From: Psychrobacillus sp. FSL K6-2836
Lineage (GTDB): Bacteria > Bacillota > Bacilli > Bacillales_A > Planococcaceae
Reading direction: 5' to 3'
DNA: 64,000 bases
NCBI RefSeq assembly: GCF_038003085.1
Contig: NZ_JBBOOM010000001.1
Coordinates: 2,666,001-2,730,000, forward strand
The notes under the pieces were generated by a model that was not told the DNA's origin, did not search any database, and worked only from the letters and a program-made list of their open reading frames with translations. The translations under genes and the position numbers were made by a program. This document shows, one piece after another, positions 17,107-26,101 of this stretch (position 1 is the first letter of the stretch; the number at the start of each line of letters is the position of its first letter).

Positions 17107-17691
17107 ATGAAGCCAATTAACGCTAGTTTTTTTCAACAGCCAACTTTAGAACTTGCTCGCCAATTATTAGGAAATTATATTGTCCATGAGCATCCAAGTG
17201 GGCTACTTATTGGGAAAATCGTTGAAACTGAAGCGTATATGGGACCTGACGACCAAGCAGCACATAGTTTTGGGAATAGAAGGACAAAGCGGACTGAGGT
17301 TATGTTTGGAGAGCCAGGATTAATATACTCGTATCAAATGCATACCCATACGCTCATCAACGTCGTTGCGGCACCTTTGGACATTCCCAATGCGATATTA
17401 ATACGTGCTGTGGAACCAATAGAGGGCTTAGAACTGATGAAGCAATTCCGTAACGACCTTCCGATGAAACAATGGACAAATGGCCCAGGAAAGCTAACAA
17501 AAGCTATGGCTATATCCATGGAACACTATGGATCACATTGGACAGATAAGCCCTTATATATGGCAGAAGGGGAGCGGGTAACCTCTGTATCCACTGGTCC
17601 AAGAATAGGTATTCAAAACAGTGGAGAGGCCGTCCATTACCCGTATAGATTCTGGGAAACAGATAATCCATTCGTATCGAAAATGAGATAA
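17107..17691 (+). CDS. DNA-3-methyladenine glycosylase (AAG/MPG type)
   Basis: Base-excision repair enzyme that removes alkylated purines. 194 residues, matching bacterial AAG proteins such as B. subtilis YxlJ. Visible features: ARQLLGNYIVHE, GKIVETEAYMGPDDQAAHSFGNRRTKRTEVMFGEPG with the active-site Glu and Tyr, AVEPIEGLELM, and NGPGKLTKAM. It follows the CoA-transferase gene directly and is closed by a terminator at its stop codon. Confidence 0.94.
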   Translation: MKPINASFFQQPTLELARQLLGNYIVHEHPSGLLIGKIVETEAYMGPDDQAAHSFGNRRTKRTEVMFGEPGLIYSYQMHTHTLINVVAAPLDIPNAILIRAVEPIEGLELMKQFRNDLPMKQWTNGPGKLTKAMAISMEHYGSHWTDKPLYMAEGERVTSVSTGPRIGIQNSGEAVHYPYRFWETDNPFVSKMR

Positions 17692-17727
17692 CCAGAGATG
17701 ACCTGGAAATAGGTCCTCTCTGGTTTT
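17690..17727 (+). terminator. Intrinsic terminator after the glycosylase gene
   Basis: AACCAGAG / CTCTGGTT with inner GACCT/AGGTC, then TTT; overlaps the stop codon. Confidence 0.85.
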
Positions 17728-17817
17728 ATTATGTAGCATAAGACTAGTTATTAAAAGTAAGGAGTTAACTTTCGAAAACTTAGATCAGTATTAAGTGATT
17801 GTTTTAAAACTCGTTTC

Positions 17818-18035
17818 CAAATTGTTTCTAAGAGTTGTAGAAGGACGACGGATAGACAAATGCCATAAGATTACCGAAAAAAAGCGATATTGGTTGTGAA
17901 GGAAGTCACAACCAATATCACTAAAAATTCGCTCGGTAATAATATAGCAAAATATCTGTCCAAAGCCCTTCGAAAACTATAGAAACAGGTTTAGAACTTA
18001 TAGAACCAAGCATGTCTTTTGCCCGATTTTTCTTA
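17818..18035 (+). repeat. Structured dispersed repeat, copy 2
   Basis: Shares with copies 1 and 3 the outer arm TTTCTAAGAGTTGTAGAAGG, the ATAAGATTACCG / CGGTAATAATAT pair, a central perfect 14-bp stem (17886-17899/17906-17919), the CTGTCCAAAGCCCTTCGA segment and the ending ATTTTTCTTA. The left GC-rich block is absent. Its last TTA (18033-18035) is also the stop codon of the downstream minus-strand DnaN paralogue. Confidence 0.82.
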
Positions 18036-19166
18036 GTATGTACGTACTTGTGAGATAAGCTGGATATAAGAAGGATTATTGATGGGTTCGATTAAAATCG
18101 GACCCATTGAACCGCTATAACTCAATCTTATTTCTTCTTCTTTAATCACTTTTAAAGCGTCCATTAAGAAACTTGCATCAAGTGAAATTTTTAAATCTGA
18201 CTCGCCGGTGATTTCTTTAATAGGTTGTGTTTCTTCTATTATTCCTATCTCAGAGAAGAAAGAGGTAATTTTAAGGTCGTTTTTACTTTCCACTTCTATG
18301 TGTACGTTATTATTTCGCCACTCACTAGCAAAGAGGCAGGCTCGATCAATACCTCGTAAAAACTGTTTGGTGTTTAAAGTAATAATCGTTTTAGCCTCTT
18401 TTGGAAATAATCCCGATGTGTTAGGATAACTACCTTCAATAAGGCTTGAATACAGTGTTAGATTATCGGATTTAAATAATATATATTTATCCGAAAAATA
18501 AATAGTAATCATGTGAACTTCATTTTTAATTAACTTAGAAAGCTCACGTAAACTTGTTTCCGAGATAATAAACGATCCTTCAAAGTCGGATACTAATGAA
18601 TACTTTCTTAATGCTAGACGTTGTGAATTTGTAGCAACAAATGAAAGCTCATTTTCTGATAAGGTTATATTTACTCCTGTTAGAACAGGTCTAGACATGT
18701 TGTTAGAAACAGCAAACATAGTTTGCTCCATGATTTCTAACAGCTTATTGCTTGGAATACTTATATGTTTTGATAAATCGATGTCCGGGAGAGTAGGATA
18801 TTCTTCCGAACTAAAGCCATTTAAACGGATAATGATTTCTTCCGATTGTATAGTCACCAGTTGTTTCTCTTGCATTTTAATATGAATGTCACTGGGTAAC
18901 TTTTTTATGATTTCACTTAAATGCTTTGCCGATAAAACAACGCTACCTGTTTCAATGACCTCCAAAACGCTATTGTCATTCAATGTTAGTGGAATAACCC
19001 TCTCAATAGCTATTACTGAGTTACTTCCACTTAGGATTAAATGATCGATATTAACTACTAACTTTATCCCAGATAAGACTGGTAAAAGAGTCTTCGTTGA
19101 TACTCCTTTACTAACATCTAAAATTGCTTTGTTAAAACAATCCTTATTGATTTTAAACTCCAACAT
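18033..19166 (-). CDS. DNA polymerase III beta-subunit paralogue (second sliding clamp)
   Basis: Sliding-clamp-like protein of 377 residues with the three-domain DnaN length. Recognisable segments: MLEFKINKDCFNKAILDVSKGVSTKTLLPVLSGI at the N-terminus, RLNGFSSEEYPTLPDI, FAVSNNMSRPVLTGVN, ATNSQRLALRK, and LIEGSYPNTSGLFP. The C-terminus lacks the canonical clamp ending (P.M/R.P.R) and stops SYIQLISQVRTY. It is remote from dnaA/recF, so it is probably an accessory paralogue like those in B. cereus. GGGGTGA fits ATG 19166, not the longer frame to 19199. Possible roles: a specialised polymerase, repair, or relic of a mobile replicon. Confidence 0.85.
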   Translation of the reverse strand: MLEFKINKDCFNKAILDVSKGVSTKTLLPVLSGIKLVVNIDHLILSGSNSVIAIERVIPLTLNDNSVLEVIETGSVVLSAKHLSEIIKKLPSDIHIKMQEKQLVTIQSEEIIIRLNGFSSEEYPTLPDIDLSKHISIPSNKLLEIMEQTMFAVSNNMSRPVLTGVNITLSENELSFVATNSQRLALRKYSLVSDFEGSFIISETSLRELSKLIKNEVHMITIYFSDKYILFKSDNLTLYSSLIEGSYPNTSGLFPKEAKTIITLNTKQFLRGIDRACLFASEWRNNNVHIEVESKNDLKITSFFSEIGIIEETQPIKEITGESDLKISLDASFLMDALKVIKEEEIRLSYSGSMGPILIEPINNPSYIQLISQVRTY

Positions 19167-19228
19167 ATTATTCACCCCATCAAAGTAACAATTCGACACT
19201 ATAATACAAATTCCTTTTTACAAATAAA

Positions 19229-19259
19229 GAGACTTCCAAAAGTTGATATTTGGAAGTCT
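19229..19259 (-). terminator. Terminator of the DUF7662-GNAT gene
   Basis: AGACTTCCAAA / TTTGGAAGTCT perfect stem between the two minus-strand genes; separates the transcript from the DnaN paralogue. Confidence 0.7.
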
Positions 19260-19282
19260 GTCTTGGAACATGTTAAACAGAT

Positions 19283-20083
19283 TTAAATCTGTTTCCCCAT
19301 ATAGTATTCATCTACGAATTGGTCATGAATAATTAAAGCGTTTTTTCGTGTACCCTCTAACTCAAACCCAAGCTTCTTATAGAGTTTTTGTGCATTAATA
19401 TTTTCTTTAATAACAGTAAGTTCAAGCTTAGAAATGCCAGATCCTTTTGCCCACTTTTCTCCTTGAAGCATTAGAGAAGATGCAATTCCCTTCTTAGAAA
19501 AATCTTGCTTGACCCCAATAACTACAGATGCCCTATGTACAGCACGTGGAGCTGGGCCTCCAATAAACTGTACATAGCCTGCATATTGGCCGTTCATAAT
19601 AGCTAAAAGCAAAATAGAGTTAGGTGAAGTTTTCCATGTATTCATGCTTTTGCGGATACTTTGAACTGTTAATTGTCTATCAGATTTTCCGAATAACATA
19701 AAATCTGTTTCTGCAAAAATAGTTTCCTGTAAGTTTATAAAAGGACGAGCATCCTCTAAATCCGCTTCCCGAATAATAAGAATGTCTTGATTGTTATTAT
19801 CATCAGATTTACGTTCATCGGTCTCATGTAAAACACTGTGAAAATGAATTGCTTTTCCAAGATCAACCCTTTTTACGGAATAACCTGAATCTGTCCATGC
19901 AAAATAATGAAGTGCAGGTGGCTTCGTTTTTTTCCACCAACTACTACTTAAATAAGCGGCATTAGGAAGAACATGCCCAATAATTGCTTCGATTTCAACG
20001 TATGTTAATATAATTTCTTTATTAGTCGATTGTTTAAAAAAGTCAGCCAGTGGGATGTATTTGCTCTCGGAATTTTTGGGCAT
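19283..20083 (-). CDS. DUF7662 + GNAT acetyltransferase fusion
   Basis: Two-domain protein of 266 residues. Residues about 8-90 fit DUF7662: YIPLADFFK, LTYVEIEAIIGHVLPNAAYLSSSWW, YFAWTDSGYSVKRVDLGKAIHFHSV. This domain is often found alone in mobile and defence-rich regions. Residues about 105-266 are a GNAT domain with the acetyl-CoA loop VKQDFSKKGIASSLMLQGEKWA and the NINAQKLYKKLGFELEGTRKNALI motif. The product probably acetylates a small molecule or protein amine; the first domain may recognise the substrate. Substrate unknown. Confidence 0.78.
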   Translation of the reverse strand: MPKNSESKYIPLADFFKQSTNKEIILTYVEIEAIIGHVLPNAAYLSSSWWKKTKPPALHYFAWTDSGYSVKRVDLGKAIHFHSVLHETDERKSDDNNNQDILIIREADLEDARPFINLQETIFAETDFMLFGKSDRQLTVQSIRKSMNTWKTSPNSILLLAIMNGQYAGYVQFIGGPAPRAVHRASVVIGVKQDFSKKGIASSLMLQGEKWAKGSGISKLELTVIKENINAQKLYKKLGFELEGTRKNALIIHDQFVDEYYMGKQI

Positions 20084-20241
20084 TAGACATATTCACTCAT
20101 TTCTTCTCAAGGTATGAAATATATCCTAATTATAACATTATTGTTGATAAATAAACATAACTTAAAATCTATCCAACAGTAAAATTATTCCAAAACAAAA
20201 AGCATTACCTCATATAGAAGTAACACTTTTCATAAAAATGA

Positions 20242-21429
20242 TTAAGCTTTTACTAATTCTAATTGCATTGCCGGTCCGAAGAATTCGAAATGAATATTTT
20301 CATTTGGAACTCCTAGCTCTAATAAGTGATTGATCATTGCTTCCATAAATCCTGCTGGACCACATACATAAACATCGCCGTTTACAATAGCATGTTCTTT
20401 TAGAACATCTTTCGTGATAAAGCCATCGCCACTTTCAGAGTATAGCGATACATATTTTGCATCATCCATGTTTTCCATCAAAGAGCGAATATCTTTATCA
20501 AATGGATGTAAGCTTTCGTTACGGGCACTATAGATAAAGGATACTGAACGACTCGGATTGTTTTTCGCAATCGTCTCGAACATACTCATCATCGGTGTGA
20601 TTCCAACACCACCACTTACGAAAGTGACTGGTGTAGCTTTTGATGGATCTAATATGAAATCTCCAGCTGGTGCAGTAAGCTCTACTTTGTCCCCAACATT
20701 CACATTATTGTGAAGATGAACCGATACTTTACCTTCCGGGTTATTTTCGTCTTCTTTTTTCACAGAAATACGGAATGATTCACTATCTGTCGCTTTGGAT
20801 AAGCTATATTGTCTATTCATCAAATACTTTTCTCCTGGAAGACTTACACGAATAGTGATAAATTGACCAGGCTCATAAGATGGTAATACAGAGCCATCAG
20901 CAGGTTTCAAATAGAATGAAGTGATATTATCGCTTTCTTTTACTTTGTCAGCAATAACAAAATCCTTGAAGAATCTCCAACCTCCTTGTTTAGATTCAGT
21001 TGCAGTATACATTTCTTCCTCAATGCCGATAAATGCAGCTGCAATAACTCCATAAGCCTCTGCCCAAGCATTGATAATATCATCCGTTGCTGCATCCCCT
21101 AGTACCTCTTTAATAGCACCAAGTAAAAATTCTCCAACAATTGGATAATGTTCAGGTTTAATACCTAAACTCACATGTTTTTGACCAATCTGTTTTACTA
21201 CAGGAATGATTGCTGCAAGATTATCAATATGAACAGCAGCAGCGTACACTGTGTTCGCTAAAGCAGTTTGTTGACGGCCTTTTGCTTGGTTGGCATGATT
21301 GAATATATTTAATAGTTCTGGATGAGCTTCAAACATATTTTTGTAAAAAGCAGTAGTAATAGCTACACCGTGTACTTCTAAAACTGGTGCTGTAGATTTG
21401 ACGATATCAATTGTTTGTTGAGATAACAT
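20242..21429 (-). CDS. hmp: Flavohaemoglobin (nitric oxide dioxygenase)
   Basis: Detoxifies nitric oxide to nitrate with O2 and NAD(P)H. 395 residues. The globin domain (1-140) has Tyr29, Gln53 and the proximal haem His85. The FAD domain has RQYSL and GQFITIRV; the NAD domain has FVSGGVGITPMMSM and DVYVCGPAGFMEAM. It is divergent from nsrR, with an NsrR-type site between them. Confidence 0.97.
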   Translation of the reverse strand: MLSQQTIDIVKSTAPVLEVHGVAITTAFYKNMFEAHPELLNIFNHANQAKGRQQTALANTVYAAAVHIDNLAAIIPVVKQIGQKHVSLGIKPEHYPIVGEFLLGAIKEVLGDAATDDIINAWAEAYGVIAAAFIGIEEEMYTATESKQGGWRFFKDFVIADKVKESDNITSFYLKPADGSVLPSYEPGQFITIRVSLPGEKYLMNRQYSLSKATDSESFRISVKKEDENNPEGKVSVHLHNNVNVGDKVELTAPAGDFILDPSKATPVTFVSGGVGITPMMSMFETIAKNNPSRSVSFIYSARNESLHPFDKDIRSLMENMDDAKYVSLYSESGDGFITKDVLKEHAIVNGDVYVCGPAGFMEAMINHLLELGVPNENIHFEFFGPAMQLELVKA

Positions 21430-21487
21430 TTATAAACACGTCCTTTTCTTTTGATTACAAACACAATATACTCCTGATAAATTTTAA

Positions 21488-21510
21488 AAGCAATATATAA
21501 AATACATCTT
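21488..21510 (-). promoter_or_regulatory. NsrR-type operator in the hmp-nsrR intergenic region
   Basis: A 23-bp site whose right half AAATACATCTT matches the NsrR half-site exactly; the left half is poorer (about 16 of 22 positions overall against the palindromic consensus). It is 59 bp before hmp and 75 bp before nsrR. Confidence 0.6.
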
Positions 21511-21584
21511 TAATAAATCAGACACATTTATACCACAATGTTGTCAAAATAGTTATAATGATATGGAAGAATGGCGGTGGCAAT

Positions 21585-22034
21585 ATGAGAATGACTATGT
21601 ATACAGATTTCTCACTTCGCGTGTTAATATACCTTGGAGCACAAGAAAAAGAAAAACTTTCTACGATTCAGGCTATATCAGATGCTTATGGAATATCCAA
21701 AAACCATCTGATGAAAGTAACCCATGAGCTTGGGAAACTAGGTTATATAGATACGGTTAGAGGAAGAGGCGGCGGTATCCGTTTAGCAATGGAGCCAGAA
21801 GCTATAAATATAGGACAGGTTGTAAGACATACCGAAGACGACTTTCATCTTGTTGAATGCTTTGATTGTCAGACGAATAGTTGTGCTATTACATCAGTTT
21901 GTGGATTACGAGCAGCATTACGCTTAGCACTGAATGCCTATCTACAGGTGTTAGATGGATATACACTGTCAGATTTCTTACATCAAAAGCATAAATTAGC
22001 GGATTTACTTTTCAATGACACTCAAGATGTATGA
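21585..22034 (+). CDS. nsrR: Rrf2-family nitric-oxide-sensing repressor NsrR
   Basis: Iron-sulfur repressor of hmp. 149 residues from ATG 21585 (GGCGGTGG site). It has an N-terminal winged helix (MTMYTDFSLRVLIYLGA, ISKNHLMKVTHELGKLGYI, RGRGGGIRLA). Cys92, Cys100 and Cys106 fall at the positions that hold the cluster in B. subtilis NsrR; Cys95 is extra. NO attack on the cluster should release DNA and open hmp transcription. Confidence 0.93.
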   Translation: MRMTMYTDFSLRVLIYLGAQEKEKLSTIQAISDAYGISKNHLMKVTHELGKLGYIDTVRGRGGGIRLAMEPEAINIGQVVRHTEDDFHLVECFDCQTNSCAITSVCGLRAALRLALNAYLQVLDGYTLSDFLHQKHKLADLLFNDTQDV

Positions 22035-22072
22035 TAGAATATAGTCGGAAATAGATTTTAGGAGGATTATTC

Positions 22073-23002
22073 ATGGAAAAAGTACTCGTTTTTGGTCACA
22101 AAAACCCTGATACAGACACAATTACATCTGCTATCGTTTATGCACACTTAAAAAATCAGATCGGTGTGGAAGCAGAAGCAGTTCGTTTAGGCGATTTAAA
22201 TAATGAAACAAAGTTCGCATTAGAGAAATTCGGTTTCGGCACGCCAAGACTTATAGAAAACGTATCAACAGAAGCGAGAAAGGTGATTTTAGTTGATCAC
22301 AATGAAAAACAACAAAGTGCAGATGGTATCGAAGAGGTTCTAGTAACAGAGGTAATCGATCACCACCGTATTGCAAATTTTGAAACAGCTGATCCACTAT
22401 ACTACCGCGCAGAGCCAGTAGGTTGTACAGCTACTATTATAAATAAAATCTATAAAGAAAAAGGCGTAGAAGTACCTGCAAATATTGCAGGATTAATGCT
22501 ATCTGCAATTGTTTCAGACACATTATTATTTAAATCACCTACTTGCACAGAGGAAGATATAGCTGCTGCAAGAGAGTTAGAGGAAATTGCTGGAGTGGGT
22601 GTTGAAGAGTACGGTCTTGCAATGCTAAAAGCAGGAGCAGATTTGAGTGATAAGAGCTTAGAGGACCTACTTACGCTAGATGCGAAAGAGTTTGGTATGG
22701 GTGAGTCTAAGGTAATCATTGCACAAGTAAACGCAGTAGACGTCAATGATGTGATGAATCGTCAAGCGGAACTAGAAGAGTTAATAACTCGTGAAATCCA
22801 AGAAAAAGAATTAGATCTATTTTTCTTTGTCGTAACAGATATCCTTAATAACGACTCCGTAGCATTAGCTCTTGGAAAACTAGCATTAAAAGCAGAAGCT
22901 GCATTCAGCGTAAAATTTGAAAACAATACAGCTCTTCTAAAAGGTGTAGTATCTCGTAAAAAACAAGTAGTACCAGCCTTAACAGAAGCTTTAACAGAAT
23001 AA
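22073..23002 (+). CDS. ppaC: Manganese-dependent inorganic pyrophosphatase (family II)
   Basis: Hydrolyses pyrophosphate to two phosphates. 309 residues, DHH-family. Metal ligands are visible in [18 protein letters not shown] and VIDHHR; the C-terminal DHHA2 domain has [10 protein letters not shown] with substrate-binding Arg and Lys. AGGAGG precedes ATG 22073. It follows nsrR by 38 bp, so read-through is possible, but it has no obvious link to NO stress. Confidence 0.96.
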   Translation: MEKVLVFGHKNPDTDTITSAIVYAHLKNQIGVEAEAVRLGDLNNETKFALEKFGFGTPRLIENVSTEARKVILVDHNEKQQSADGIEEVLVTEVIDHHRIANFETADPLYYRAEPVGCTATIINKIYKEKGVEVPANIAGLMLSAIVSDTLLFKSPTCTEEDIAAARELEEIAGVGVEEYGLAMLKAGADLSDKSLEDLLTLDAKEFGMGESKVIIAQVNAVDVNDVMNRQAELEELITREIQEKELDLFFFVVTDILNNDSVALALGKLALKAEAAFSVKFENNTALLKGVVSRKKQVVPALTEALTE

Positions 23003-23009
23003 GAAAAAC

Positions 23010-23041
23010 TAAAAAACGATGCAATTTGCATCGTTTTTTCT
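23010..23041 (+). terminator. Intrinsic terminator of ppaC
   Basis: AAAAAACGATGCAA / TTGCATCGTTTTTT, perfect stem and T run. Confidence 0.9.
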
Positions 23042-23410
23042 ATATCATAGAGTATTTCATCTATTTATTGTATTGATGCTGGCAATATCCGCATACGTAC
23101 TACATGGCAACCACACATCAATATAGAAAGTCACACTTTAGACTGGTTTTTAATGTCGGGTAGCATTTTACTTGCTTTGATATGTCGTTTATTTGCGCTC
23201 AGGGAGAAATTACTTGCTTTACTCCCACGTTACTTGAGCTGGATGGCTATATACTTGCTGAAGAAGGGGTTTTACTTGTGAAACGGAATATTTATCCAAT
23301 ATGAATGTACCTCTGTCAATCAATAGAATGTGTTATTTTCACATATAAAGACGGACCATCTAAGCCGACAAGCAGTAATTTTGAATTCAAGATTTAATCC
23401 TATTACAATG
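23042..23410. other. Gene-free intergenic stretch with TTACTTG motifs
   Basis: About 370 bp with no supportable gene. It contains several loosely spaced copies of TTACTTG (for example TTTTACTTGCTTTG, AATTACTTGCTTTAC, TTTTACTTGTG between about 23165 and 23280), the look of a degenerate tandem repeat. Confidence 0.5.
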
Positions 23411-23430
23411 TAGAAGAGGTGATGATGAAA

Positions 23431-24072
23431 ATGAAAATTGAAGTTTGGTCCGATTTCGTATGTCCTTTTTGTTATATCGGTAAAAGAAGATTAGAAGAAG
23501 CTTTAGAAAAAACCGGTTTTAATTCACAAGCACAAGTAGAGTTTAAAAGCTTTGAATTAGATCCAAATACACCAAAACAATCTGATAGAACTATGTATGA
23601 AGTGCTTGCAGAAAAATATGGTTCTACTGTGGAAGCTGCTAAAACGATGACGGCTGGAGTAGTAGAACAAGCAAAAACTGTAGGGCTAGATTATAATTTT
23701 GAAGCAATGAAGCCTGCCAATACTTTAGATGCACATCGATTAGTAAAATGGGCATCTGCACAAGGTAAAGCAAAAGAAGCAAATGAGTTATTGCTACATG
23801 CATACTTTATCGAGGGTAAAGAGATTGGAAATAATGATGTACTTCTTGATCTGATCGAATCACTTGATCTATCTAGAGAAGAAGCAGAAAAAGTCTTGAA
23901 CTCCAAAGAGTATTTAGCAGATGTACGTATAGACATTGCTAAAGCAGGGCAAATCGGTGTCCGGGGAGTACCTTTCTTTGTTATAAACGACAAATATGCT
24001 ATTTCAGGAGCTCAACCAACAGAAACATTCGTAGGAGCGCTACAAAAAGTGGCGGAAGAAGAAGGATTGTAG
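23431..24072 (+). CDS. DsbA-family oxidoreductase, FrnE-like
   Basis: Thioredoxin-fold protein of 213 residues with the active site VCPFC near residue 12 (SDFVCPFCYIGKRRLEEAL) and the cis-Pro loop GVRGVPFFVINDKYAISGAQP. No signal peptide, so it acts in the cytoplasm, like B. subtilis YwbO. FrnE relatives are disulfide isomerases in stress responses. Several ATGs are possible (23422, 23425, 23431); AGAGGT (23415-23420) favours 23431. Confidence 0.88.
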   Translation: MKIEVWSDFVCPFCYIGKRRLEEALEKTGFNSQAQVEFKSFELDPNTPKQSDRTMYEVLAEKYGSTVEAAKTMTAGVVEQAKTVGLDYNFEAMKPANTLDAHRLVKWASAQGKAKEANELLLHAYFIEGKEIGNNDVLLDLIESLDLSREEAEKVLNSKEYLADVRIDIAKAGQIGVRGVPFFVINDKYAISGAQPTETFVGALQKVAEEEGL

Positions 24073-24096
24073 GCTAAAATAAAATGATGCCCAATT

Positions 24097-24132
24097 CAAC
24101 CAATAGGGGAATCCACTATTGGTTTTTCTTAT
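24097..24132 (+). terminator. Intrinsic terminator after the DsbA-like gene
   Basis: AACCAATAG / CTATTGGTT stem followed by TTTCTT. Confidence 0.82.
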
Positions 24133-24181
24133 GGAAAAAAGGGTATAGAAAAAAAGTTAACAAAAAATTGGAGGAGAAACT

Positions 24182-25579
24182 ATGGACTGGATTGAAAGTA
24201 TGGTTGACTCAGTAAATAATGTTCTATGGAGTAATATACTGATCGCCTTGTTAATCATAGCGGGACTTTACTTTACCATTGGTACGAAATTTGTACAATT
24301 TCGTTTGTTTGGAGAGATGTTTCGATTGATTGTCGAAAAGAAAGAAGAGAAGGGTGGAGTTTCACCTTTTCAAGCTTTTACAATTAGTACAGCTTCACGT
24401 GTTGGGACTGGGAATATTACTGGTGTAGCACTCGCAATTGGTGTTGGTGGCCCAGGGGCTGTTTTTTGGATGTGGGTAATTGCTGTAATTGGTATGGCAA
24501 CTGCTTTTATCGAAAGTACACTTGCACAAGTTTATAAGGTGAAGGACGGAGATACGTTTAGAGGTGGACCGGCGTATTATATGGAGAAAGCATTAGGTAC
24601 TCGTAAATTAGCTATTATATTTAGTATTTTATTAACGCTGTGCTTTGGTTTTATATTTAATGCGGTTCAGTCTAATACGATATCGGCTTCCGTAGGAGAA
24701 GTATTTAGTATTCCTCCGTATGTAATAGGGATTTTGTTAGTGTTGCTAACGGCAACAATTATTTTTGGTGGTGTACATAGAATTGTTAAGGTGACTCAAA
24801 TCATCGTGCCAGTAATGGCTATATTTTACTTAATAGTTGCCATATACGTTGTGGTGACTAATTTCTCAGAAATACCTACAGTACTTAGTTTGATCCTTAC
24901 GGAGGCGTTTGGTCTTCGAGAAGCAGTAGGAGGCACTTTGGGTGCGGCAATCATGCAAGGTGTACGTCGTGGGTTATTCTCCAATGAGGCTGGGATGGGT
25001 AGTGTGCCAAATGCGGCAGCTACTGCAAGTATATCTCATCCAGCAAAACAGGGCTTAGTACAAAGTCTTGGAGTATTTTTTGATACGATTATCATATGTT
25101 CGGCAACTGCATTCATTATTATTTTGGCAGGTCTCTATAAGACAGGAGAAAGTGATGGAATTGTGTTAACGCAAAATTCGTTGGCAGAACATGTTGGAAG
25201 TTGGGCACCATATTTCGTAGCGATAGCTATTATCTTCTTTGCTTTCAGTTCTATAATAGGAAATTATTATTACGGTGAGACGAATATTGAATTTATCAAT
25301 ACACATAAGGGGTGGATGACTGGTTACCGCGTGCTAGTGTTAGCGATGGTCATGTTCGGATCTCTTGCACATGTACAACTAGTTTGGAACTTAGCAGATC
25401 TATTCATGGGACTAATGGCGATGCTGAATATTGCTGTGATACTGCTCCTTGGCAAAACAGCATTCCGTGTGCTCAATGATTACACGAAGCAACGAAAAAA
25501 AGGAGAAAATCCGGTATTTTATGCAAAAACAATTCCTGGTCTAAAGAACACGGAGTGCTGGGGGAAAGAGGATCGGTGA
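24182..25579 (+). CDS. AGCS-family alanine/glycine:sodium symporter
   Basis: Sodium-driven importer for alanine or glycine, 465 residues, about 11 helices. Family marks are TISTASRVGTGNITGVALAIGVGGPGAVFWMW, GTFRGGPAYYMEKALG-like DTFRGGPAYYMEKALG, and RRGLFSNEAGMGSVPNAAATA. Related to B. subtilis AlsT/YrbD/GlnT group, whose members differ in amino acid preference. GGAGGAG precedes ATG 24182. Appears monocistronic. Confidence 0.92.
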   Translation: MDWIESMVDSVNNVLWSNILIALLIIAGLYFTIGTKFVQFRLFGEMFRLIVEKKEEKGGVSPFQAFTISTASRVGTGNITGVALAIGVGGPGAVFWMWVIAVIGMATAFIESTLAQVYKVKDGDTFRGGPAYYMEKALGTRKLAIIFSILLTLCFGFIFNAVQSNTISASVGEVFSIPPYVIGILLVLLTATIIFGGVHRIVKVTQIIVPVMAIFYLIVAIYVVVTNFSEIPTVLSLILTEAFGLREAVGGTLGAAIMQGVRRGLFSNEAGMGSVPNAAATASISHPAKQGLVQSLGVFFDTIIICSATAFIIILAGLYKTGESDGIVLTQNSLAEHVGSWAPYFVAIAIIFFAFSSIIGNYYYGETNIEFINTHKGWMTGYRVLVLAMVMFGSLAHVQLVWNLADLFMGLMAMLNIAVILLLGKTAFRVLNDYTKQRKKGENPVFYAKTIPGLKNTECWGKEDR

Positions 25580-25615
25580 TTTGAAAAGCGCAATTACAAA
25601 TACAAGTCATTCACA

Positions 25616-25653
25616 AAAAACGTGCAGCCCAAATTGAGCCTGCACGTTTTTAT
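25616..25653. terminator. Bidirectional terminator between the AGCS gene and the DUF2500 gene
   Basis: AAAACGTGCAG / CTGCACGTTTT stem with A and T runs on both sides. Confidence 0.83.
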
Positions 25654-26003
25654 TTTCTTTCAAATGAGTGATATCTTGTACCTTGGAAAGTCAGTATACC
25701 TAAGTCATCCTCTGCAAGCATCCCATAATCTGTGCCGTTAAGACGCAATTCCAAACGATCGCCACTATCAAATTGAAAAGTAACATAGTAGGAAGTCGAT
25801 GCTGAACTATCGCCCGAACCACCACTCGTTTTAGAGCGTTTAGTCACTACTTGAGCGGGTACAGATAACTTAGGAGAGTTATTATTTTTACTCCACTGCG
25901 TTAAACCCTGAATAATCGCAAAAATAATAAGCCCCAAAATTAATAAAAATACTATCACAAAAAATATAGGCATCCCAGCAACAAAGAACCCAAAACTATC
26001 CAT
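25650..26003 (-). CDS. DUF2500 membrane protein
   Basis: 117-residue protein with one N-terminal transmembrane helix (FFVIVFLLILGLIIFAII) and a small beta domain carrying the DUF2500 pattern: VVTKRSKTSGGSGDSSASTSYYVTF, GDRLELRLNGTDYGMLAEDDLGILTFQGTRY. Function unknown. Start chosen at 26003; an ATG two codons earlier (26009) sits too close to GGGG. Confidence 0.85.
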   Translation of the reverse strand: MDSFGFFVAGMPIFFVIVFLLILGLIIFAIIQGLTQWSKNNNSPKLSVPAQVVTKRSKTSGGSGDSSASTSYYVTFQFDSGDRLELRLNGTDYGMLAEDDLGILTFQGTRYHSFERK

Positions 26004-26101
26004 CTTCATACCCCTAACTTATAACTGTTTTTCTTTTATACGCAAAATATTGAATAAAGTTTCATCAATAGATAGACACTGTAGAAAAAGGAGGAAATAT
26101 A

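Noticed and set aside
24073-24181. Glycine riboswitch before the alanine/glycine symporter
   Set aside because: The leader is too short and contains only the previous gene's terminator.
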